Source: Clostridia bacterium
GTDB lineage: Bacteria > Bacillota_A > Clostridia > Christensenellales > Aristaeellaceae
DNA length: 9,175 nt
Assembly: GCA_017481185.1 (NCBI GenBank)
Contig: JAFUPO010000187.1
Coordinates: 1-9,175 of the forward strand
Direction: 5' to 3'
Shown here piece after piece: positions 1 to 5,643 of the stretch. A program made the translations under genes and the position numbers. How positions within the stretch are numbered: the stretch's first letter is position 1; every line of letters starts with the position of its first letter. The notes under the pieces were generated by a model, which did no database searches, was not told where the DNA came from, and worked only from the letters and a program-made list of their open reading frames with translations.

Positions 1-454
1 CCTGTTTGGCGATGTCCACCTCGCCCATATGAATTTCACATTCCAGGCCGAAGAAGGCTGCCGCCGTGGCCAGGGCCACGCCGTGCTGGCCTGCGCCGGT
101 CTCGGCAATGAGCTTCTTTTTGCCCATGTACTTGGCCAAAAGGCCCTCGCCCATGCAGTGGTTCAGCTTATGCGCACCGGTGTGGTTCAAATCCTCACGC
201 TTTACGTAGATCTTCGCGCCGCCCACCTTGCGGCTCAGCCGCTCACAGTGGTATACAGGCGTGGGACGGCCCTGAAAATCCCGGCGGATGCGGCGCAGCT
301 CATTGATAAACTGGGCGCTGTGGCAGATGGTTTGATAGGCCTCGGTGATCTCGGCAAAGGCTGCCTTCAAATTATCCGGCAGCACTGCGCCGCCGTATTC
401 GCCAAAGTATCCCTTTTCGTCAGGGTTGTAACGCAAATAAGTGCGGTAATCCAT
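1..454 (-). CDS. trpB: Tryptophan synthase beta chain (TrpB-like), 3' part outside window
   Basis: PLP-dependent enzyme that condenses indole with L-serine to give L-tryptophan in the cytosol. Only the first 151 residues are inside the window. Visible family motifs are YFGEYGG (residues 16-22), GRPTPVY (62-68), [12 protein letters not shown] (85-96), where K96 is the expected PLP lysine, and AETGAGQHG (117-125), where E118 is the expected catalytic glutamate. The K-to-E spacing of 22 matches the enteric enzyme. The ATG at 454 is chosen over the adjacent in-frame ATG at 457 because the AGGAGG (462-467) lies 7 nt from the former and only 4 nt from the latter. Some positions differ from the usual TrpB consensus (AVLPDNL where RYVPETL is common, and [13 protein letters not shown] after the lysine), so it may belong to a standalone TrpB clade used with imported indole. 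No trpA or other trp gene is visible, but the downstream side is cut off. The family assignment is very secure; the subgroup is inference. Confidence 0.95.
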   Translation of the reverse strand, partial: MDYRTYLRYNPDEKGYFGEYGGAVLPDNLKAAFAEITEAYQTICHSAQFINELRRIRRDFQGRPTPVYHCERLSRKVGGAKIYVKREDLNHTGAHKLNHCMGEGLLAKYMGKKKLIAETGAGQHGVALATAAAFFGLECEIHMGEVDIAKQ

Positions 455-488
455 CATATGGCCTCCTGCTATTTCAATGCTATACCTT

Positions 489-517
489 ATTATGATGCAA
501 AACACGGCAAATAGCAA
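489..517 (-). promoter_or_regulatory. Sigma-A-like promoter of the trpB-like gene
   Basis: Read on the minus strand, TTGCTA (512-517) is followed after exactly 17 nt by CATAAT (489-494). These match the -35 and -10 consensus at 4/6 and 5/6 positions. Transcription would start near 482, leaving a leader of under 30 nt before the ATG. There is no room for a T-box or a trp attenuator, so tryptophan-responsive leader control is unlikely. Confidence 0.55.
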
Positions 518-539
518 CAGGCAGAAAGAAATTCACTCG

Positions 540-572
540 AAAAAAGCTGCTCCGAAAAGGCTCGGAGCAGCC
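540..572 (-). terminator. Intrinsic terminator of the YmaF-family gene
   Basis: A perfect 10-bp stem (GCTGCTCCGA at 547-556 with TCGGAGCAGC at 563-572, loop of 6) is followed on the minus strand by seven T residues (540-546). It lies 12 nt past the stop of the upstream minus-strand gene, so the YmaF-like gene and the trpB-like gene are probably separate transcripts. Confidence 0.85.
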
Positions 573-584
573 CGGGATTAGGGT

Positions 585-926
585 TTAGTCTTCGGTGGGA
601 TCCTCAATATGAGTGATCACCCGAAAGTCGTGGCAATGATTCGCTTGCTCGGTGGTGGTGCCCTCCAGATAGTGCACATGGCCTTGGCAGATCTCATAGG
701 CATCGCTGGTCAGGCCGCAGAACTCGTGGTAGTGGCCTTCATAGGTGTCTGTGCGGAAGGTGATCTGGTGGGCATGGCCGCCATTTTTCAGGGCCACAGG
801 TTCGCTGGATACCGTGGCAAAGCGATGGTTGTGGGCATCGCTGCCCCGGCCCATCATCTTTACGCTGCCTTGCACTTCATGCAGATGCAATTCCGCAGGA
901 TAATGGTTTTTATAATTGGATTGCAT
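585..926 (-). CDS. YmaF-family histidine-rich protein
   Basis: Small soluble 113-residue protein without signal peptide or membrane segment. Its pattern resembles Bacillus subtilis YmaF (HRF-type strands, GGHAHQI, GHYHEF, GHVHYLEG); the molecular function of that family is not known to me. The striking feature is six HxH motifs at residues 14-16, 32-34, 51-53, 65-67, 83-85 and 97-99, 14 to 19 residues apart, with 14 histidines in total and cysteines at 70, 80 and 98. Each HxH sits in a short strand-like segment of the form G-H-x-H-[FYI], suggesting a repeated beta structure that could bind metal ions (inference). The ATG start has GAGGTG (932-937) 5 nt upstream. It is transcribed alone, diverging from the metallophosphoesterase gene and ending in a clear terminator. 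The family assignment is from memory of the sequence pattern. Confidence 0.82.
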   Translation of the reverse strand: MQSNYKNHYPAELHLHEVQGSVKMMGRGSDAHNHRFATVSSEPVALKNGGHAHQITFRTDTYEGHYHEFCGLTSDAYEICQGHVHYLEGTTTEQANHCHDFRVITHIEDPTED

Positions 927-949
927 AAAAACACCTCATCGCAGATTTG

Positions 950-967
950 GTGCGCCGTTGAGCGCAC
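950..967. repeat. Short inverted repeat in the divergent intergenic region
   Basis: GTGCGC (950-955) and GCGCAC (962-967) form a perfect 6-bp inverted repeat around a 6-nt centre. It lies 23 nt upstream of the YmaF-like ATG and 43 nt from the -35 of the divergent promoter. It could be an operator or a leader hairpin of the minus-strand gene. With only 6 bp the evidence is modest. No good promoter for the minus-strand gene could be picked out in this region. Confidence 0.3.
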
Positions 968-1010
968 ATGATCAGTTTATGTTAAAAAAGCGCAGGCGTG
1001 CCGGAAAAAG

Positions 1011-1039
1011 TTGGAATGACAGGATAATTATGATATAAT
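1011..1039 (+). promoter_or_regulatory. Extended -10 promoter of the metallophosphoesterase gene
   Basis: TTGGAA (1011-1016) is followed after 17 nt by a perfect TATAAT (1034-1039) that is preceded by TG at 1031-1032, which gives an extended -10 element. Transcription would start near 1046, only about 18 nt before the start codon, with the GGAGG (1048-1052) right at the 5' end of the message. Confidence 0.7.
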
Positions 1040-1063
1040 ATAAAAAAGGAGGAATGAGCGCCC

Positions 1064-2290
1064 TTGAAACCTGTCATTTGGCTAATGATTGTTTTGCTCC
1101 TGTGCCCCCTGGCAAGCCTGGCCCAGGCGGCGGAGCCCACCCTGTGGGTGGCCACGGATATGCACTATTTATCCCCCAGCCTTACGGACTATGGCTCTGT
1201 CTACACCTGGGCTATTGAGAACGGCGATGGCAAGGCCATGCGCTATATGGACGAGGTGATGGACGCCTTCTGCGACGAGGTGATTGCAAAAAAGCCCCAG
1301 GCGCTGATTCTCTCCGGAGATCTGACGTTTAACGGCGAGAAGCAGAGCCACCTGGATTTGGCAAAAAAGCTTCACAAGGTAGAGGAGGCCGGGGTGCCGG
1401 TGCTGGTTATTCCCGGCAACCATGATCTGAACAACGCCTTGGCCTACCGGTACGAAGGCGAGGAATACAGCCCGGTGGATACGGTTACGGCGGAGGAATT
1501 TCGTGAGATTTACGAGCCCTACGGTTTTTCAGAGGCTCTCAGCGTGGATACCGCCTCATTGAGCTATGTGTACTCCCTGACTCCCGGCTGGCGGGTGATT
1601 ATGCTGGATGTGAACGGCGTAGAGGTGCCCTCGGTAATGATGGGCGTGACCCAGCTGTGGCTCCAGGAGCAGTTGGCTGAGGCCCAAAAGGCGGGGGACC
1701 GGGGGGTAGCGGTGAGCCACCAGAACCTTTTGCAGCACAGCCCCTTGTTTTCCTTCGGCTATGTGATCACCAACAACGATGACCTGCTGGCCCTCTACGA
1801 GGGGGATGATACCGTAGCGGTGAACCTTTCCGGCCATATCCACATCCAGCACACGGCAGTAAGCGGAGGGGGCGTGCCGGAGATTGTGACCTCCTCCCTG
1901 GCAGTGAACCCCAGCCAGTACGGCGTGTTGACCCTGGGGGAGGCGGGCGGCAGCTACCACGCCCAGCCGGTGGATGTATCTGCCTGGGCCAAGGGCAGCG
2001 AGAATCCCGATCTTAAAAACTACAGCGCCTATGTGCATGATTTTTTCTGGAACAACGCCTATCGACAGGGCTATGATGCGGTGCGAAGCGATAAGGATTT
2101 TAAGGAATTGGGCCGCTATTTTGCGGACGTGAACACCGCCTATTTTGCAGGCTATGTGCCCGGTGAGCTGGACAGCGAGGAACTGCTTACCCGCTGGCAT
2201 AACCAGGGAGGCTTTATGGGCCGCTATATCCAAACCATTCTGGCGGAGGCGGGAGTTGATCATACCCGATTTGCCTTTGATTACCGGTAA
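1064..2290 (+). CDS. Exported metallophosphoesterase (Lmo2642-like)
   Basis: A 408-residue calcineurin-type phosphoesterase with an N-terminal Sec signal peptide (hydrophobic residues 4-20, AQA cleavage motif ending near residue 22). All metal-site motifs are present: D32-x-H34 (TDMH), GDLT with D86, GNHD with N119, H120 and D121, H219 (VSHQN), and GHIH with H258 and H260. The first half resembles the secreted Listeria Lmo2642 group of putative cyclic-nucleotide phosphodiesterases, so it probably hydrolyses phosphodiesters or phosphomonoesters outside the membrane; the substrate is unknown. The start is a TTG at 1064. An in-frame TGA at 1055-1057 rules out anything earlier, and TTG adds the lysine of the signal peptide n-region. 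GGAGG lies 11 nt upstream. A closer ATG at 1054 is out of frame and only 1 nt from the Shine-Dalgarno site. No anchor or LPxTG motif is seen, and no clear terminator follows. Confidence 0.93.
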   Translation: MKPVIWLMIVLLLCPLASLAQAAEPTLWVATDMHYLSPSLTDYGSVYTWAIENGDGKAMRYMDEVMDAFCDEVIAKKPQALILSGDLTFNGEKQSHLDLAKKLHKVEEAGVPVLVIPGNHDLNNALAYRYEGEEYSPVDTVTAEEFREIYEPYGFSEALSVDTASLSYVYSLTPGWRVIMLDVNGVEVPSVMMGVTQLWLQEQLAEAQKAGDRGVAVSHQNLLQHSPLFSFGYVITNNDDLLALYEGDDTVAVNLSGHIHIQHTAVSGGGVPEIVTSSLAVNPSQYGVLTLGEAGGSYHAQPVDVSAWAKGSENPDLKNYSAYVHDFFWNNAYRQGYDAVRSDKDFKELGRYFADVNTAYFAGYVPGELDSEELLTRWHNQGGFMGRYIQTILAEAGVDHTRFAFDYR

Positions 2291-2310
2291 ACTGCGGCTC
2301 CCTTTACGCC

Positions 2311-2339
2311 TTGAATTCCCAATGGCTATGCAGTAAAAT
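2311..2339 (+). promoter_or_regulatory. Promoter of the chimeric gene/oxidoreductase operon
   Basis: TTGAAT (2311-2316), a 17-nt spacer and TAAAAT (2334-2339) match the sigma-A consensus at 4/6 and 5/6 positions. Transcription would start near 2346 and cover three tightly packed genes down to 5466. Because no terminator follows the phosphoesterase gene, some readthrough from its promoter is also possible. Confidence 0.55.
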
Positions 2340-2375
2340 GAAAGCGATTCCAAAGACCGAAGGAGGTCTGTGCGT

Positions 2376-3308
2376 ATGTATTATGAACGACTCCGGCAGA
2401 GCGTGGGGCCGCTGTATCATTATACGCGCCGCCAGCGGGCCGAAGCCATTATGCGGGAGGGCTGCATCCGTCCTGCCCAAGGGGAGGCCTTTGTTTTTTT
2501 CGCCCCCAGCGAGGAAGCGTCGCGCCTTTTGTTTCGTGAACTGATGGAAAAACCCGTTTCCTATATCGGCGCAGACCGACAGGTCCACCGGCAAATACCT
2601 CAGGATCCGGCAGATTATGTGATCCTGAAAGTAACCCTTCAAAAGCCGGGCAATTGCTATCGGTTCCACACCGGTCAGGCGGGCTTTGATCCCTATGCTT
2701 CCTCCATCCTGCATTGGGGCGAGGCGGTTCTTGAGCGGGCGGAGATGATTCCCATGCATAAAGCGGCTCAAATAAAACAGCCGTCCCGCCCAGTGCGCCG
2801 CAGCGCAGCCGCCGCGGCAGCGGCGCTGATGCTATGGGCCTGTGCGCCCCAGGCGCGGGCTGAAAAGGAGAGCTGGCTCAATCATGCCGATATTTCTTGG
2901 TATACGCCCCTTACGGCTGACAGATCGATCTTTTATCTGGATACGCCTGAGGAGCTGGCGGGCGTGGCCAGGCTCGTTGAGGAGGGCAACAACTTTGAAG
3001 GCAAGTCCTTCATGATCGAAAATGATCTGGATCTGACCGCCTATCGCTGGGAAGGCATCCCCCAAAGCTTTAAGGGCGTCATCGAGGGGCTCCACCGCAT
3101 TACCCTGTCCTTCTCACAGGAGTCGGTCACCCTGGTTTATGGGAAGCTCAACAGCAGCTTCGACCTTATCAATGTCAGCAATGAGCCGCCTGTTCCACCG
3201 CAGATTCCGGCCACCGGCGATGAAAGCCGGCTGACCCTTTGGGCCGGGATGCTGCTGGCTGCGACAAGTGCTCTGGGACTTATGAGAAAGCGTGAAAGGG
3301 GAACGTGA
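2376..3308 (+). CDS. Chimeric protein: cytosolic ART-like domain, internal signal sequence, surface domain, LPxTG-like tail
   Basis: No whole-length family is recognised. Numbering is from the ATG at 2376 (310 aa), which has AGGAGG (2361-2366) 9 nt upstream; an in-frame GTG at 2370 is only 3 nt away and less likely. Residues 1-125 are soluble and begin with LYHYT (13-17), followed by a helix and FVFFAPSEEA (39-48). This layout recalls ADP-ribosyltransferase-like folds, but the link is weak. Residues 141-162 form a textbook signal peptide: RRS, an alanine-rich hydrophobic stretch, then a final ARA cleavage site. Residues 163-270 hold a start-of-beta-helix unit (YLDTPEELAGVARLVEEGNN, then NDLDL and FKGVIEG), like the first unit of GLUG/adhesin-type surface proteins but unusually short. 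The tail has a Pro-rich linker, IPATG (277-281), a hydrophobic segment and RKRER, which is a sortase sorting signal with I in place of L. It is first in an apparent operon, 2 nt before the next start. It could be a membrane-spanning protein or two overlapping functions in one frame. Confidence 0.75.
   Translation: MYYERLRQSVGPLYHYTRRQRAEAIMREGCIRPAQGEAFVFFAPSEEASRLLFRELMEKPVSYIGADRQVHRQIPQDPADYVILKVTLQKPGNCYRFHTGQAGFDPYASSILHWGEAVLERAEMIPMHKAAQIKQPSRPVRRSAAAAAAALMLWACAPQARAEKESWLNHADISWYTPLTADRSIFYLDTPEELAGVARLVEEGNNFEGKSFMIENDLDLTAYRWEGIPQSFKGVIEGLHRITLSFSQESVTLVYGKLNSSFDLINVSNEPPVPPQIPATGDESRLTLWAGMLLAATSALGLMRKRERGT
2741..2756 (+). promoter_or_regulatory. Possible internal ribosome binding site and start inside the chimeric gene
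   Basis: GGAG (2741-2744) lies 9 nt before an in-frame ATG at 2754-2756. Starting here would give MHKAAQIKQPSRPVRRS, then the alanine-rich hydrophobic core and ARA cleavage motif. That is a normal secreted LPxTG-type precursor without the cytosolic domain. A second in-frame ATG at 2745 has no spaced Shine-Dalgarno site. The site is short and GC-rich, so its use is a hypothesis. Confidence 0.3.
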
Positions 3309-3310
3309 GT

Positions 3311-4306
3311 ATGCGCGTGGGTATTCTGGGCTGCGGGGGCATCGCCCGCAAAATGGCCTTGACCCTTCGGCTGATGAAGGAAAACGGCGAGGACGTGTGC
3401 CTCTACGCCGCAGCTGCCCGTGACCTTGAACGGGCCCAGGCCTTCTGCCGCGAGGAGGGCTTCCAACAGGCCTATGGCTCCTATGCCGATATGGTCAAGG
3501 ATCCTCAGGTAGATCTGGTATACATCGCCACCCCCCACTCCCATCACTATGAGCATATGCTTTTGTGCATTGAAAACGGCAAGGCGGTTCTGTGTGAAAA
3601 GGCCTTTACCGCCAATGCCGATCAGGCCCGCAAGGCCCTGGCCCTGGCCAAGGAAAGAAAGGTGCTGGTGGCTGAGGCCATCTGGACCCGGTATATGCCT
3701 TCCCGGCAGATCATAAGCGAGGCCATGGCCTCCGGGGCCATTGGCGAACCCCGGCTGCTGACCGCTAACCTTCATTATCCCATTGAAAATAAGGAGCGGC
3801 TGCGCAACCCCGCTTTGGCAGGCGGCGCTCTCTTGGATGTGGGCATTTATCCCCTGACCTTTGCCGCCATGTTCTTTGGGGATGATTTTAAAAAGGCGGA
3901 ATCCAGCGTGCAGCTGCTGGAGACCGGCGTGGACCGGCAGGAGAATATGACCCTGTACTATGCCGATGGGCGCATGGCCCAGCTTTCCGCCGGCATGACC
4001 TGCCGCAGCGACCGCCTGGGTTATATCGGCGGCACGCAGGGCTACATTCAGGTGGAGAACGTGAACAACCCTGAAAAGATCACCCTCTACAAGACGGAGG
4101 AGGAATTTGCCATCCCCCATGAGATCCCCCTGCCCAAGCAGCTTACCGGTTATGAATATCAGGTCAGGGCCTGCATGGAAGCCCTTCAAAAGGGGCAATT
4201 GGAGTGCCCCCAGATGCCCCATGCGGATACCATTCGCATGATGGAATTGATGGACAGATTCAGAGCCCAGTGGGATCTGGTCTATCCTTTTGAGGTGGAA
4301 GCATGA
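3311..4306 (+). CDS. Gfo/Idh/MocA-family NAD(P)-dependent oxidoreductase
   Basis: A 331-residue cytosolic dehydrogenase. The N-terminal Rossmann domain carries GCGGIA (7-12) for the dinucleotide. VDLVYIATPHSHH (67-79) and CEKAFT (95-100), with the catalytic lysine K97, are family signatures; the usual EKP is EKA here. EAIWTRY (122-128) and GGALLDVGIYPL (171-182) belong to the C-terminal alpha/beta substrate domain and resemble the dimeric dihydrodiol dehydrogenase or sugar dehydrogenase branch. The substrate is probably a sugar, polyol or related hydroxy compound, but it cannot be fixed. The ATG at 3311 has AAAGGGG (3295-3301) 9 nt upstream; an in-frame GTG at 3305 overlaps the previous stop and is too close to that site. 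The stop overlaps the start of the next gene by ATGA, so the two oxidoreductases are translationally coupled and probably act on related substrates. Confidence 0.93.
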   Translation: MRVGILGCGGIARKMALTLRLMKENGEDVCLYAAAARDLERAQAFCREEGFQQAYGSYADMVKDPQVDLVYIATPHSHHYEHMLLCIENGKAVLCEKAFTANADQARKALALAKERKVLVAEAIWTRYMPSRQIISEAMASGAIGEPRLLTANLHYPIENKERLRNPALAGGALLDVGIYPLTFAAMFFGDDFKKAESSVQLLETGVDRQENMTLYYADGRMAQLSAGMTCRSDRLGYIGGTQGYIQVENVNNPEKITLYKTEEEFAIPHEIPLPKQLTGYEYQVRACMEALQKGQLECPQMPHADTIRMMELMDRFRAQWDLVYPFEVEA

Positions 4307-5466
4307 ACTATCGCAAGGATAAATACGGCAACCCCATCTCCTGCCTGGGCTTTGGCTGTATGCGCCTGCCCGCCTCCAAGCAGGAGGCGGAAAAGCTCAT
4401 CGTGAAGGCCGTGGAAATGGGCGTGAACTATTTTGACACCGCCTATGTGTATCCCGGCAGCGAAGCCACACTTGGCGAAATTCTGGAAAAGAACCAGCTG
4501 CGGGACAAGGTGAACATCGCCACCAAGCTGCCCCATTACATGATCAAAAGCCGCCAGGGGCTGGAAAAGCTCTTTCAGGAGGAATTGAAGCGCCTGCGCA
4601 CCGATCATGTGGATTACTACCTCATGCATATGCTCACCGACGTGAAAACCTGGGAGCGCTTAAAGGCCCTGGGCATTGAGGAATGGCTTAATGAAAAAAA
4701 GGCATCAGGCGCCATTCGCCAGGTGGGCTTTTCCTACCATGGCAACAGCGAGGCCTTTTGCCAGCTGGTGGATGCCTATGGCTGGGAGTTCTGTATGATT
4801 CAGTACAACTACATGGATGAACATTCGCAGGCGGGCCGCAAGGGCCTCGACTATGCCCACGGCAAGGGGCTGCCGGTGTTCATCATGGAGCCCTTGAGGG
4901 GCGGCAAACTGGTGAGCCACCTGCCCAAGGATGCGCTGGAGGCCTTTGAAAGCCATCCGGTAAAGCGCACCCCCGCCCAGTGGGCCTTCCGCTGGCTGTG
5001 GGATCAAGAGGCAATCACCTGCGTCCTTTCCGGCATGAACTCCATGGAAATGCTCCTGGATAACTGCGCTACTGCCGCCCAGGCCCGGGTGGGGGAGATG
5101 ACCGAAGAGGATCAGCAGATGCTTAAGGGCGTGGTCAATGCCATCAACGCCAAAATGAAGGTGGGCTGCACCGGCTGCGGCTATTGTATGCCTTGCCCGA
5201 AAAATGTGGATATCCCCGGTGCTTTCGCCGCTTACAACCGCCGCTTTACCGAAAGCAAAACCAATGCCTTCAGGGAATACATGATGTGCACGGCGCTGCG
5301 CAAAACCTCCACCGCCGCCTCCAACTGCATTGGCTGCGGCAAGTGCGAAAAACATTGCCCCCAGGGGATCCCTATTCGCGATGAACTGAAAAACGTTCAG
5401 CGGGAAATGGAGGGTATTCCCTACAAAATCGTCCGCAAGGGCGTGGAATGGCTGAAGCTGTATTGA
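4303..5466 (+). CDS. Aldo/keto reductase with C-terminal double 4Fe-4S domain
   Basis: A 387-residue cytosolic protein. Residues 1-280 are an aldo/keto reductase barrel with the catalytic tetrad D45, Y50, K75 and H109 (YFDTAYVYPGSE, IATKLP, LMHML). Residues 285-356 form a ferredoxin-like module with two cysteine sets, C289/C292/C295/C298 followed by P and C342/C345/C348/C352 followed by P, each expected to hold one 4Fe-4S cluster. This AKR-ferredoxin fusion is common in anaerobic Firmicutes and suggests electron exchange between NAD(P)H and a ferredoxin-type carrier during carbonyl reduction; the substrate is unknown. The ATG overlaps the upstream stop as ATGA, and a GAGGTGG stretch (4290-4297) supplies the ribosome binding site. 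It is the last gene of the apparent three-gene operon. A long palindrome starts 12 nt after its stop. Confidence 0.95.
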   Translation: MNYRKDKYGNPISCLGFGCMRLPASKQEAEKLIVKAVEMGVNYFDTAYVYPGSEATLGEILEKNQLRDKVNIATKLPHYMIKSRQGLEKLFQEELKRLRTDHVDYYLMHMLTDVKTWERLKALGIEEWLNEKKASGAIRQVGFSYHGNSEAFCQLVDAYGWEFCMIQYNYMDEHSQAGRKGLDYAHGKGLPVFIMEPLRGGKLVSHLPKDALEAFESHPVKRTPAQWAFRWLWDQEAITCVLSGMNSMEMLLDNCATAAQARVGEMTEEDQQMLKGVVNAINAKMKVGCTGCGYCMPCPKNVDIPGAFAAYNRRFTESKTNAFREYMMCTALRKTSTAASNCIGCGKCEKHCPQGIPIRDELKNVQREMEGIPYKIVRKGVEWLKLY

Positions 5467-5478
5467 GGTTAATATAAG

Positions 5479-5518
5479 GCGAGAGGACCTTTCTTTTGCA
5501 AAAGAAAGGTCCTCTCGC
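5479..5518 (+). repeat. Long palindromic repeat, copy 1 (3' end of the oxidoreductase operon)
   Basis: A 40-nt perfect palindrome with arms at 5479-5498 (GCGAGAGGACCTTTCTTTTG) and 5499-5518, followed directly by GCTCTC. It starts 12 nt past the stop codon of the operon. A related copy lies at 9065-9118. The outer arm GCGAGAG and the right flank CTCTCGCGCTCTC are identical in both, while the inner arm differs but stays paired. It can fold as a long stem in RNA and probably marks the transcript end. No T-run follows, so it is not a standard intrinsic terminator on this strand. Confidence 0.8.
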
Positions 5519-5568
5519 GCTCTCCTAAAGAAAACTGTAGAATCCATTTCGTCCTTCAGGGATATTAT

Positions 5569-5637
5569 AAAAGGCTCCCCTGTGCAAGGGGAGCTGGCAC
5601 GGCGTAAGCCGTGACTGAGGGGTTGTTTTGATCAAAA
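5569..5637 (-). repeat. Double-hairpin repeat element, also terminator of the leucine-rich repeat gene
   Basis: Two hairpins in series: GCTCCCCT (5574-5581) with AGGGGAGC (5587-5594), loop of 5; and CACGGC (5598-5603) with GCCGTG (5608-5613), loop GTAA. They are followed by CTGAGGGGTTGT and the palindrome TTTTGATCAAAA (5626-5637). From memory, elements of this form are dispersed in gut Clostridia genomes; only one full copy is in this window, so repetition is not shown here. On the minus strand the 8-bp hairpin is followed by C and TTTT (5569-5572), so it can terminate the leucine-rich repeat gene that ends at 5644. Confidence 0.6.
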
Positions 5638-5643
5638 AGCCGC

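Noticed and set aside
455..584. T-box or tryptophan leader before the trpB-like gene
   Set aside because: The predicted transcript leader is under 30 nt, and the only strong hairpin is the terminator of the upstream gene.
1054..1080. ATG at 1054 as start of the metallophosphoesterase
   Set aside because: It is out of frame with the enzyme and only 1 nt from the Shine-Dalgarno site; the TTG at 1064 gives the signal peptide.
2354..2369. Hairpin AGACC/GGTCT that would hide the AGGAGG of the chimeric gene
   Set aside because: It is only 5 bp with a 6-nt loop and no alternative structure or ligand-binding fold; too weak to call a regulatory switch.
3137..4222. Long open frame (361 codons) on the minus strand opposite the Gfo/Idh/MocA gene
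   Set aside because: It is an antisense shadow of GC-rich codons. The plus-strand frame has clear Rossmann and EK motifs, a ribosome binding site and operon spacing, while the minus-strand translation resembles no family.
5479..5637. Two palindromic elements read as a CRISPR array or insertion sequence ends
   Set aside because: The two elements are different, have no spacers of regular length, no cas gene and no transposase.
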